A DNA stretch of 42,518 nucleotides from Syntrophobacteraceae bacterium (GTDB lineage: Bacteria; Desulfobacterota; Syntrophobacteria; Syntrophobacterales; Syntrophobacteraceae). The translations under genes were made by a program, and so were the position numbers. Below the pieces are notes generated by a model. The model worked only from the letters and a program-made list of their open reading frames with translations, was not told where the DNA came from and ran no database searches. Position 1 is the first letter of the stretch. Each line of letters starts with the position of its first letter. Where the stretch lies: positions 1 to 42,518 of the forward strand of contig JARLHP010000167.1 of NCBI GenBank assembly GCA_031292195.1. Direction: 5' to 3'. Shown in pieces: positions 35,069 through 42,383 of this stretch.

Positions 35069-35220
35069 CCGCAGGTATTGGCTTGAGGTTACCTCACCGA
35101 AATTCCGGCCCTTGTCGTTACTGCTCAGGTTCAGGCAGAGTAACGCCTGCGGAAAGGAATGGACGATGAGCCAACGGCTTGACTCGGGAGCTTTCGGTTA
35201 GTGTTCATCCGAAAGCTTCC
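35069..35220 (-). promoter_or_regulatory. Structured 5' leader of the efflux operon (candidate cis-regulatory RNA)
   Basis: Minus-strand CCGCAGG (35146-35152) can pair with CCTGCGG (35069-35075), which immediately precedes and overlaps the GCGGGAG ribosome site. Inside lie a 7-bp hairpin (35116-35122 with 35139-35145) and a palindrome TGAGGTtACCTCA (35084-35096). Upstream a 12-bp stem with one G-T pair and an 11-base loop spans 35186-35220. The palindromes could instead be repressor operators. I match it to no known riboswitch class. Confidence 0.5.
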
Positions 35221-35297
35221 ACAAGATCCGCTCGTCACGGCGGTGGGTGGGAGCGATGAGGGGTAAGTGCCCACCACGGCATCTCACAATGAGCATC

Positions 35298-35325
35298 ATG
35301 TTAGTAATGGCCGGCGTAATGGCAA
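35298..35325 (-). promoter_or_regulatory. Possible sigma-70 promoter of the efflux operon
   Basis: Minus-strand TTGCCA (35320-35325) and TAACAT (35298-35303), spacer 16. This would give a leader of about 230 bases before the adaptor start. The match is moderate only. Confidence 0.35.
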
Positions 35326-35339
35326 GTAACCTGGGATGT

Positions 35340-35395
35340 GTTACAGTATACTGGCGCATATTCAGTCTGAACGTGCTATATCAGTTTACTGTAAC
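35340..35395. promoter_or_regulatory. 14-base inverted repeat upstream of the efflux operon (operator candidate)
   Basis: GTTACAGTATACTG (35340-35353) and CAGTTTACTGTAAC (35382-35395) are inverted copies with one mismatch and 28 bases between. Further GTTAC or GTAAC half-sites occur at 35088, 35117, 35141 and 35327. The interval 35058-35522 between the divergent efflux operon and the 35523 gene contains no other gene. Confidence 0.55.
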
Positions 35396-35522
35396 CTCTG
35401 CCATGTAACTCAAAAAATAGAATCATCGGAAAGACTATGGTTGAGATAGTAATTAAAGTGTGTGAAGCGTTGAAGAAGCCTTTTGAAGGCTACCAGATAA
35501 CCTGTTCTTATGGAGGACCGCA

Positions 35523-36002
35523 ATGATTTCGCCTGAATCCCCGGGAAAACGTATTGGGTTTATACTGACGACGCTGGTCATATCCATCTGCCTGAGCGCG
35601 GCCGCTGTTGCCGGACTTCCCGTGCTGGGCCCCACCAACTGGCCAAGCCATAGCTATAAGAAGGGTGGGGCGGCCCCCGGCGCCAGAGGGCAGAGGATAT
35701 TTCGGTCGCCCGCGGATGCTTCCAGAGCCCTGATAGGCGCCATGAGCACCTATGACAGGCAAAAACTTTCAGGCATCCTGGGTTCTGAAGGGGAAAAAAC
35801 AGTTTTTCCGGTCAATTCCGGCGCCGAGCGGAGGGCGGTGTGCGATCGTTTTGTCAAGGCATACCACGAAAAACACCACGTAATGAAGCTCAACAGCAGA
35901 GAAGCTGTCCTTAGACTTGGAAAAGAAGAAAAAGCTTTCCCGGTTTCCCTCGAAAGGTATCACGGGTATTGGCGGTTTTCCGGACACACAAGCATGCGTT
36001 AA
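35523..36002 (+). CDS. Truncated DUF2950-like secreted protein
   Basis: 159 residues with a signal peptide (IGFILTTLVISICLSAAAVAG). Residues 60-155 align without large gaps with the first 165 residues of the DUF2950 protein at 25389: FRSPADASRALIGAMST with YRTPEEGVEALVEALST, LSGILGSEGEKTVFP with LLAVFGPGGEQLVDS, FVKAYHEKHHVM with FLAAYREKHLIS, and KAFPVSLERYHGYWRFSG with WPFPIPMEKVGPKWSFSA. The C-terminal half of the domain is missing and a stop follows. GGAGGA precedes the ATG, so it may still be expressed. A hairpin AGCCTTttgAAGGCT lies upstream (about 35476). Confidence 0.78.
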   Translation: MISPESPGKRIGFILTTLVISICLSAAAVAGLPVLGPTNWPSHSYKKGGAAPGARGQRIFRSPADASRALIGAMSTYDRQKLSGILGSEGEKTVFPVNSGAERRAVCDRFVKAYHEKHHVMKLNSREAVLRLGKEEKAFPVSLERYHGYWRFSGHTSMR

Positions 36003-36067
36003 AAGAAAAACGATTAAGGCATGGGACGAATCAAAAGCAGGGGGGCGAACCGTCCACTAAGTTGTTG

Positions 36068-36288
36068 GAGCCCGCGGGGCTCCCAGCCATTAGCCGGTGG
36101 TTGAGCCCACAGGGCGATACCACCGGAAGGCAAGCCGCATCATCATGCACCCCGAAGGGGCGCCAGCAAGGGCGTTCGAACTGTTCTGCGACCCCTCACG
36201 GGGTCGTCGCCTTCTTTTTCGTTCCTTTCCGGGGGTATCGGCCTCAGGGCCTCAACCCCCGGCTAATGGCTTTGATCCCTACGGGATC
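36068..36288. repeat. Multi-hairpin inverted-repeat element R3
   Basis: The left arm (36085-36128, AGCCATTAGCCGG ... GATACCACCGGAA) and right arm (36227-36271, TTCCGGGGGTATCGG ... CCGGCTAATGGCT) are inverted copies. Each arm folds on itself (CCGGTGG/CCACCGG; CCGGGGG/CCCCCGG). Further short perfect hairpins: GAGCCCGCGGGGCTC (36068), CACCCCGAAGGGG (36148), CGACCCCTCACGGGGTCG (36189) and GATCCCTACGGGATC (36274). No ORF with coding character. Similar elements occur dispersed in other phyla as I recall. Confidence 0.75.
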
Positions 36289-36413
36289 ACGATCGTCGCT
36301 CTAAAAGAACAGCACCGATTCCTCTACTGTGTGTGTCCGGGCCACCCGGCCCGCGGATGCTTTTCATGGTTTCAGGGTGTCCCGGCATGAAGTTCTGTTT
36401 TGGAAAGTGATTG

Positions 36414-36452
36414 GTGGGCTGCGCCTTCGTTCCACCCTACCCGGGTCTGCAG
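36414..36452 (+). repeat. Diverged fragment of repeat R2 (left arm)
   Basis: GTGGGCTGCGCCTTCGTTCC followed by ACCCTACCCGGGTCTGCAG resembles the left arm of the 38400 copy (GTGGGTTGCG ... TTCGCTCCACCCATCCCGGGCCAGC). The rest of 36003-36506 outside this and R3 shows nothing I can name. Confidence 0.45.
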
Positions 36453-36506
36453 TCGGCGGGGGGTTGGCATGGGGGGCGTGACCATGTCCAGGCCCCGCTC
36501 CAGGTT

Positions 36507-38228
36507 TTAAGTCGTCTCCAGGCCGGCTTTGCGCAACCCTTCAAAAAAGGTGCGGGCCAGGTTGGAGTCTTTCAAGAAAAAGGTGGTGATCCTTCGTCCG
36601 TTTTCCGGGAAATCAGGCCTTATCGTAAGAAGCGTTTCGATGGCATTGCCGGCTTCGTTCGGTTTTCCAAGCTGGCCCAGGGCCGCAATTTTCACCAGCG
36701 GCGCCCAGTAAAGATGGGGGGGATCAAACTTGTGAGCCTCATGGTAAGCCTCTTTGAATTTGCCTTGACGAAAGTAATTGAGATAGGGGGCCAGATGCAG
36801 CCAGGCTGGCCGATAAGGATCGACGTCCATTCCTTCCCGCAGCAAAGCAAGGCCACGGTCCCACTCGCCCTGGAGGGCAATGGACCATCCGAGCAAAGCC
36901 ACAGCGTCCGGTAAGGTGGGATTTAGCAAAAGAGCTTGTTCCGTCTCCTGCAAGAAAAGCTCTCTGTGTCCGGACACAAAAAGGACGTAGGACAGGATCG
37001 CTCTTGCCATATGGTCTTCGGGTTCCGCGCAAACCGCCTGCCGTGCCAGCGCCATGGCTTTGTCCATCAACTCCGCATTTTCAGGGCGCAGGAACGCATA
37101 TTCATTGGTACGCAGGAATGCCCGCAGGGATAGAAACAGCGCGTATGCGGGATTGTCAATAGTTGCGCGCTCCAGGGCTTCCATGGCTTTAGCGTGCGTC
37201 TGCGGGGACAGGTCGGTAAGGTAATGGCCAAAGCTGGAAAAACCCTCATACATTTCAAAGTCGGGGAGCGCTGCGGACCGGCGGTTTTTTGCAAGCTTCC
37301 GGGCGATTACGCCAAAGAATCCGCCAATTTTTCCAGTGGCTTTCCGGGCGATGTCTTCCTGCAACTCTATTTCTTTTTCCGGTTCCAAACCATATTTGTA
37401 CTGCTCTGCCCATATCTGGGTCAGGGGATCCGTTTCCATCAGCCTCAGGGTGACCTTGATGGTATCCTTATCTTTGCGAATACTGCCCCCCAACAGAAAC
37501 CTGACCGCGCTACCCCACTCTTCACCGTGGCAAGGGGCGCAATCGGAAACTTTGAGTTGCAGGCCGTGGCACATGGCCAGTCCGGCCATGAGTTCCTCGG
37601 CAAGTCCCTTTGCAAGATGGCTGATGTTTGGGTCATTTGTCAGGTTTTCAAGGGGCAGTACGGCAATGGAAGGGAAATCCGAGCGGGCGGAAAAAGAGCG
37701 CTCTGGAGGCGGCGGCAGGACCCCTTTTGGAAGCAAATTTTGTCCCTGCGACTTTTCCGGGATAATCTTCGAAAAGGAGGGTACGTAACTTCCTTTTATG
37801 ATCTCGATTTTCAATCCATCGTGCCTGCCGGGGGCCGCGTAGTAGCTTCCCAAAATTCTTCGAAGCCTTGCCGCCTGGATGCGCACAATGGGGTTTGTGA
37901 CAGGATCGAAATCCTTTTTCCTGCCGAAAACCCGGGTGGCGATCGTGTAGCCTTTGATTTCCCCGGCTCTGCCGGCTAGAGTCTCCTCCACCACGTGGTG
38001 GAGAAACCCGCGGATCATGGGCTTGTTTTTGAACTCCGGGCTGCTCAGGATATAGCCAAGCTGTTCTCTGACCGCGTCCTCGGAGACAGCCGACATTTTC
38101 CCAGGCAGGAGCAAGGAGCTTGCTCGGTCCGGCATGGCGGCATTGGTGTCCGGTTCACCTTGCCGGATAGGGGAACTGTCTGAACCACCAGGAGGGGAGT
38201 CCTGTGGTGCTCGCACCGTTTCGCGCAT
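36507..38228 (-). CDS. Regulator-like protein: wHTH-like N-domain, TolB/FlgO-like domain and TPRs
   Basis: 573 residues; a start at the internal ATG 44 codons in is possible. Residues about 50-155 match the N-terminal domain found before adenylate-cyclase-like or TPR proteins: REQLGYILSSPEFKNKPMIRGFLHHVVEETLAGR, GYTIATRVFGRKKDFDPVTNPIVRIQAARLRRIL in register and IEIIKGSYVPSF. Residues about 188-290 have IAVLPLENLTNDPNISHLAKGLAEELMAGLA and FLLGGSIRKDKDTIKVTLRLMET, the TolB/FlgO-type domain often attached to cyclases. The rest is TPR-like (about 380-560). No cyclase catalytic domain is present. Likely a signalling or scaffold protein; the target is unknown. Confidence 0.8.
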   Translation of the reverse strand: MRETVRAPQDSPPGGSDSSPIRQGEPDTNAAMPDRASSLLLPGKMSAVSEDAVREQLGYILSSPEFKNKPMIRGFLHHVVEETLAGRAGEIKGYTIATRVFGRKKDFDPVTNPIVRIQAARLRRILGSYYAAPGRHDGLKIEIIKGSYVPSFSKIIPEKSQGQNLLPKGVLPPPPERSFSARSDFPSIAVLPLENLTNDPNISHLAKGLAEELMAGLAMCHGLQLKVSDCAPCHGEEWGSAVRFLLGGSIRKDKDTIKVTLRLMETDPLTQIWAEQYKYGLEPEKEIELQEDIARKATGKIGGFFGVIARKLAKNRRSAALPDFEMYEGFSSFGHYLTDLSPQTHAKAMEALERATIDNPAYALFLSLRAFLRTNEYAFLRPENAELMDKAMALARQAVCAEPEDHMARAILSYVLFVSGHRELFLQETEQALLLNPTLPDAVALLGWSIALQGEWDRGLALLREGMDVDPYRPAWLHLAPYLNYFRQGKFKEAYHEAHKFDPPHLYWAPLVKIAALGQLGKPNEAGNAIETLLTIRPDFPENGRRITTFFLKDSNLARTFFEGLRKAGLETT

Positions 38229-38399
38229 TGGTGGGGTACCTCGCTTGCAAAAGCATAGTGTAACGGTCGCGGGGAGGATATACGGAAAAGTGCTACTTAT
38301 TCTATAGGCTGAGTGTATTTGGTCCGCAGGAATTTGGGATTCGCTCGTTTTAATGGCGGCTATGTCCCGGGGGATCGTTAGCCCTGTGATACCAGGTTG

Positions 38400-38520
38400 C
38401 GCTCAAGATTCGCCTCGTGGGTTGCGTTTTTCGCTCCACCCATCCCGGGCCAGCCGGTCGAGGGTCGCTGCAGGATGGGTGAAACGCAGTGAAACCCATC
38501 TGTTTGACGCGTCTTGAACG
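38400..38520. repeat. Full copy of dispersed inverted repeat R2
   Basis: Arms CGCTCAAGATTCGC ... GTGGGTTGCG ... TCCACCCATCC (38400-38446) and GGATGGGTGAAACGCAGTG ... ACCCATCTG ... GCGTCTTGAACG (38473-38520) are imperfect inverted copies around a centre CGGGCCAGCCGGTCGAGGG. The right half recurs at 143-205. MITE-like; no coding capacity. A separate hairpin GCCCCCC/GGGGGGC spans 38534-38575 next to the VOC stop. The rest of 38229-38583 shows no gene. Confidence 0.75.
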
Positions 38521-38583
38521 TAACTTCCCATGAGCCCCCCGGCTGCCAGGCGGGAGGCGCACAACCGCGGGGGGCGGCCCCGA

Positions 38584-39021
38584 TCAGGCGGCCATCGATT
38601 TCTCCGCTCTCCTTTCGAGTTCCTCGGAGCTCACCTCTTCGACGTGCGTTGCGATCCACCACATGTTTCCGGCAAAGTCTTTGACGGTGGAAACACGGTC
38701 GCCCCAGAACATGTCTTCGGGCGCCATTATCTTTTCTCCTCCTGCCTGCAGCGCCTTTTGGTACACCGCGTCCGCATCCTGCACGTAGAGATAGAGCGCT
38801 GTGGGCATGGGAGCAGACTTGTCGCATGCTTCCCCGAGCATGATAACCGAATCGCCTATCTTCATCTCCGCGTGCCGTACCGTTCCCTCGGGTCCTGGAA
38901 ATCGGTAGACCTCAACGGCCTCGAAGGCCTTTTTCAAAAAGTCGATCAACTGCGCGGCCCCCTTTACCGACAGCAGGGGCGTAACAGTGTTGTAACCTTC
39001 CGGTGTGGATTTCACAGCCAT
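38584..39021 (-). CDS. VOC-family (glyoxalase/PhnB-like) protein
   Basis: 145 residues with strong AAAAGGAG before the ATG. The paired beta-alpha-beta modules of the vicinal-oxygen-chelate fold are visible: VTPLLSVKGAAQLIDFLKKAFEAVEVYRF at the start (in two pieces of the usual PhnB pattern), VRHAEMKIGDSVIMLGEA with a metal-ligand His and Glu, YLYVQDADAVYQKALQAGGEKI, and WGDRVSTVKDFAGNMWWIATH, the second module close. The PhnB-like subgroup has varied or unknown functions, from resistance to isomerase roles; none can be chosen here. It ends next to repeat R2. Confidence 0.92.
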   Translation of the reverse strand: MAVKSTPEGYNTVTPLLSVKGAAQLIDFLKKAFEAVEVYRFPGPEGTVRHAEMKIGDSVIMLGEACDKSAPMPTALYLYVQDADAVYQKALQAGGEKIMAPEDMFWGDRVSTVKDFAGNMWWIATHVEEVSSEELERRAEKSMAA

Positions 39022-39173
39022 TGTCTGACTCCTTTTTAGGTTCCTCTCTTCGGATATTCTCTATTCAATGTAATTCGTTCCCGGGCTGAAAACCCGTTTT
39101 TGTCCACCAATGATGAAAAATGCCACACCGATTCGGGGGGGATTCGAAATTTTCAACAGGTTCGCCGCCTCAA

Positions 39174-39192
39174 GTGTTGCATTTTTCAACAC
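39174..39192 (+). promoter_or_regulatory. Inverted repeat, possible enhancer site for sigma-54 activation
   Basis: GTGTTG (39174-39179) and CAACAC (39187-39192) form a palindrome about 120 bases upstream of the sigma-54-like promoter. CAACA half-sites recur at about 39154 and 39234. The distance suits an enhancer-binding protein. Confidence 0.45.
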
Positions 39193-39308
39193 CCCTACAG
39201 GGACACAGAATGCCGAGCGTTTGAAACCTGATCGCAACACGACTGGAAATAATCGTAACATTCGGATATCATAAGGTAATTAAATTGGCGCCGGACTGTC
39301 TGGTGAAG

Positions 39309-39324
39309 TGGCATGAAAATTGAT
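39309..39324 (+). promoter_or_regulatory. Sigma-54-like promoter of the redox operon
   Basis: TGGCATGAAAATTGAT matches the -24/-12 layout TGGCAC-N5-TTGCW with the key GG intact and GA instead of GC at -12. It lies about 60 bases before the ATG at 39386. The 39022-39385 interval contains no supported gene. Confidence 0.5.
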
Positions 39325-39385
39325 CAATATTTTTCGACCCTTTTTTTACTTTCAGAAACCCTCAATCCAAAGGAGCGCGAACGAT

Positions 39386-40081
39386 ATGATAATTCTGGAG
39401 CACATCTATCACGCAAGGCAGGCTGAGTACATCATAGCTCTGCTCGGCCTGTTCGGCTTTATTGCCTTCTGGCGGCTGCTAAACGGCCCCAGCGCCGGGC
39501 CGGAGACTGCTTCAGAGGCTGCCGGGTCTTTTCCCGAGCGCTTGGCCGGTTTTCTGGCCCCGGCCGACGTCATGTTTCATCCCGGTCATGCCTGGGCGCG
39601 GGTGGAAAGCGGTGATACCGTCACAGTGGGCATGGACGATTTTGCGGCGAAGCTGCTGGGTTCGGCGGATTCGATTTCGCTGCCCAAGCCGGGGTCGAAG
39701 GTAAAGCAGGGGTCTTTGGGCTGGGGTTTCAAGACCGATTCGCGGGTGATCCACATGTTGTCCCCGGTGGAAGGCGAAGTGATCGAGGTAAATGAAGCCG
39801 TGGCCAATTCTCCCGGGGCGGCTTTTGAAGACCCGTACGGCGCCGGCTGGTTGTTCAAGGTGCAAAGCGCCAACCTCACTTCCAATACCAAGAATATGAT
39901 CCCCGGGACGATGGTGGGGGGATGGTTTGAAAATATTGGCCAGACCCTTTGCGCCAGAGGAACTTCACGACCCGGCGCCCCGATGTTCGCCGACGGCGGC
40001 GAACCGATCAGGGGGATCGCCAGGGCTGTGGATCCCGAGATGTGGGACGAGTTGGCAAGAGAGTTTTTTCTTACAAAATAG
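39386..40081 (+). CDS. Membrane-anchored glycine-cleavage H-protein-like subunit
   Basis: 231 residues from the ATG at 39386, with AAAGGAG ten bases upstream. One N-terminal membrane helix (EYIIALLGLFGFIAFWRLL, about 14-32), then an H-protein-like fold: HPGHAWARVESGDTVTVGMDDFAAKLLG split as in GcvH, LPKPGSKVKQG, MLSPVEGEVIEVNEAVA and DPYGAGWLFKV. Gap-free alignment with GcvH places Ser119 at the lipoyl-lysine position, so lipoylation is not expected. Such H-like proteins occur beside FeS/NrfD modules in anaerobes as presumed complex subunits. It is the first gene of the redox operon, 14 bases before the FeS gene. The role is inferred from context. Confidence 0.82.
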   Translation: MIILEHIYHARQAEYIIALLGLFGFIAFWRLLNGPSAGPETASEAAGSFPERLAGFLAPADVMFHPGHAWARVESGDTVTVGMDDFAAKLLGSADSISLPKPGSKVKQGSLGWGFKTDSRVIHMLSPVEGEVIEVNEAVANSPGAAFEDPYGAGWLFKVQSANLTSNTKNMIPGTMVGGWFENIGQTLCARGTSRPGAPMFADGGEPIRGIARAVDPEMWDELAREFFLTK

Positions 40082-40095
40082 CGGGGGAATCCGAG

Positions 40096-41067
40096 ATGGA
40101 CATTAAGACGAAGCCGGCGGTTAGCGTGTCAAAAAAAGGAGGGGAAGGCGGTTTTGACCACAGCAGGCGCAACTTCCTCAAGCTATTCGGCGCGGGCGGA
40201 GCGATGGCAATGCTCAGCCCCGGGGCCGCCCAGGCAGCCAAGGCCGTGGTGAAATCGAAAAAAGACGACGCCATGGGCGTCCTGGTGGACACCACTATAT
40301 GCATCGGGTGCCGTTCCTGCGAGAGCGCGTGCAACGACGTAAACAAGCTGCCCAAGCCCAAAAGGCCTTTCGAAGACGACTCCGTGCTTACCGAGCATCG
40401 GGATACCTCCCCCCGGGAATGGACGGTTGTTAACCGGTACGCGACGAAAAACGGCGCGCAGATAACGCGCAAGCAGCAGTGCATGAACTGCGTCGAGCCG
40501 GCGTGTTCTTCGGCGTGCATCATCCGGGCGCTGGAAAAGCAGCCCGACGGCGCGGTCACCTGGCGTGAGGACCTTTGTCTGGGGTGCCGCTACTGCATGG
40601 TGGCCTGTCCTTTCGACATGCCCAAATTCGAGTATTCGAAGCCCGTGCCTCGAATCAGAAAGTGCCAGTTTTGTTTCGAGCGGCAGGAAAAGGGCCAGTT
40701 GCCCGGCTGCGTGGAGGCGTGCCCGGTCGAGGCCCTTAAATTCGGGAGCAGGGCCGATCTTATCGAGGAGGCCAGGAAGCGCATCCAGGGAAATCCCAAG
40801 GGCTACGTCGATCATATCTACGGCGAACATGAGGTGGGCGGCACCAGCTGGCTTTACCTGGCAGGCGTGGCTCACGAGGAACTCGGCCTGCCCAAGATCA
40901 GCAGCGAGGACTATCCCCAAATGACCTCCGGGGCCGCGGGAACCGTACCGGCCGTGCTTTTGATCTGGCCGGCGCTGCTTGCCGGGTTCCATTATTTTAC
41001 CCACGGCAAGAACGAGGGCCATGAAGAGCGTTCCCACCATGAAGATTCGCAGAAGGGAAACCGATAA
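40096..41067 (+). CDS. TAT-exported four-cluster ferredoxin subunit (HybA/HmcB-like)
   Basis: 323 residues from the ATG at 40096 (GGGGGA upstream). Twin-arginine signal SRRNFLKLFGAGG (23-35), so it is folded in the cytoplasm and exported. Four Cys motifs bind [4Fe-4S] clusters: CIGCRSCESAC (Cys69, 72, 75, 79 as first set), CMNCVEPACSSAC, CLGCRYCMVAC and CQFCFERQ with CVEACPVEAL. A C-terminal hydrophobic helix (VPAVLLIWPALLAGFHYF) anchors it. It passes electrons between a periplasmic donor such as a cytochrome or hydrogenase and the NrfD subunit. Its stop overlaps the next start (TAATG). Confidence 0.95.
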   Translation: MDIKTKPAVSVSKKGGEGGFDHSRRNFLKLFGAGGAMAMLSPGAAQAAKAVVKSKKDDAMGVLVDTTICIGCRSCESACNDVNKLPKPKRPFEDDSVLTEHRDTSPREWTVVNRYATKNGAQITRKQQCMNCVEPACSSACIIRALEKQPDGAVTWREDLCLGCRYCMVACPFDMPKFEYSKPVPRIRKCQFCFERQEKGQLPGCVEACPVEALKFGSRADLIEEARKRIQGNPKGYVDHIYGEHEVGGTSWLYLAGVAHEELGLPKISSEDYPQMTSGAAGTVPAVLLIWPALLAGFHYFTHGKNEGHEERSHHEDSQKGNR

Positions 41068-42281
41068 TGAAAAAACTCGTTCATCTGCTGATAGGAGACC
41101 CCAAAAAGGTATTCACCCCGTTTAACGTGATAACCGGATTCATAATGGTTGTGGGGCTGGCTTTGATCGGCCTGCGGCTGGTAAAGGGCCTGGGGGCGGT
41201 CACGAACCTGACCCAGACCACCCCTTGGGGATTGTGGATCGGTTTTGACGTTATGTCCGGTGTCGCGCTTGCCGCCGGCGGCTACACTCTGGCCGCCACC
41301 GTGCACCTGTTCGGGCTGAAGCAGTACGAACCCCTGGTGAGGCCGGCCATCCTCACCGGTTTCCTGGGCTATGTTTTCGTCGTTCTGGGGCTCATTTTGG
41401 ACCTCGGGCGGCCGTGGCGCATGCCCTTCATTATGATTTTTCCGCGGGGCGTCACTTCCGTACTCTTCGAGGTCGGTATGTGCGTGGCCGCCTATCTCAC
41501 CGTGCAGCTGCTCGAATTCGTTCCCGCTTTCTGGGAATGGCTGCAGTGGGACGGGCTGAGGCGAATCTGGGGCAAGCTGACCGTGTGGCTTTCGATCCTG
41601 GGCGTGGTGCTTAGCACCCTGCATCAGTCCAGTCTTGGCTCCCTTTTCCTGCTGGCGCCGACCAAACTATATCCTCTGTGGTATTCTCCCTATCTGCCGC
41701 TCTTTTTCTTCGTATCGAGCATAATCGCCGGGTTATCGATGGTAATCGTGGAAAGCTCGCTCTCCCACCGGTTATTCGCCTACCGGTTGTCCCCTACGGC
41801 CCATTTCGATCTGGACACCTTGACGCTGGGGCTGGCCAAGGCAGCCGCGGTGGTGCTCTACGTCTATTTTTTCCTGAAACTCATAGGGTTGTCCGAACTG
41901 GGGCGCTGGGATCTGCTCAATGCTCCCTACGGCTATGTCTACCTGGTGGAGATGCTGGGGTTTGTGGCCCTGCCGTGCATTCTTTATACGATCGGGGTGA
42001 GGACCGGCAATGTCAAGCTGGTGAGGTTCACCGGCGGGTGGACGGTGATCGGGATAATCTTCAACCGGCTCAATGTTTCCATCATCGCTTTCAACTGGCA
42101 GCTAAGCCCTCATTATTATCCGAGCTGGATGGAGATAACGGTTTCTGTGACTTTGGTGACAATGGGGATATGGCTTTTCAGATGGCTGGTGAACCGGCTG
42201 CCGGTAATGTCCGACGAGAAGCCCGAGACCGGGACCAACACCCTGAAAGACCTGTGGGCCACGGGAGCAGAGGGGGCGTAA
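41067..42281 (+). CDS. NrfD/PsrC-type (HybB/HmcC-like) quinol-interacting membrane subunit
   Basis: 404 residues with about nine to ten membrane helices (for example FNVITGFIMVVGLALIGLRL, ILTGFLGYVFVVLGLILDLG, LWYSPYLPLFFFVSSIIAGLSM across one helix and loop, and VSVTLVTMGIWLFRWLV). TTPWGLWIGFDVMSGVALAAGGYTL and LDLGRPWRMP are typical of HybB/NrfD proteins, with acidic and Arg residues near the quinone site. It should exchange electrons and protons with menaquinol and pair with the FeS protein. A multiheme cytochrome or catalytic subunit is expected in such operons but none is visible before a group II intron begins downstream. Confidence 0.95.
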   Translation: MKKLVHLLIGDPKKVFTPFNVITGFIMVVGLALIGLRLVKGLGAVTNLTQTTPWGLWIGFDVMSGVALAAGGYTLAATVHLFGLKQYEPLVRPAILTGFLGYVFVVLGLILDLGRPWRMPFIMIFPRGVTSVLFEVGMCVAAYLTVQLLEFVPAFWEWLQWDGLRRIWGKLTVWLSILGVVLSTLHQSSLGSLFLLAPTKLYPLWYSPYLPLFFFVSSIIAGLSMVIVESSLSHRLFAYRLSPTAHFDLDTLTLGLAKAAAVVLYVYFFLKLIGLSELGRWDLLNAPYGYVYLVEMLGFVALPCILYTIGVRTGNVKLVRFTGGWTVIGIIFNRLNVSIIAFNWQLSPHYYPSWMEITVSVTLVTMGIWLFRWLVNRLPVMSDEKPETGTNTLKDLWATGAEGA

Positions 42282-42383
42282 GGCCGGAACACCCAAATCA
42301 ATGAAAAGGTTCGGGGCGCGGTTCTTCCTGCTCCTCGCTTCCCGCTTCTTTTCAGAGCAGAGGCAAACCAAAAAAGCCCACCA

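Noticed and set aside
35101..35160. Possible TPP riboswitch, because minus-strand TGAACCTGA resembles the THI box
   Set aside because: The CTGAGA block, the second half of the THI core and a thiamine gene are all missing; kept only as an unclassified leader.
39061..39261. 66-codon minus-strand ORF between the VOC and H-protein-like genes
   Set aside because: It overlaps the probable promoter and enhancer region, lacks a clear ribosome site and has no recognisable motif.
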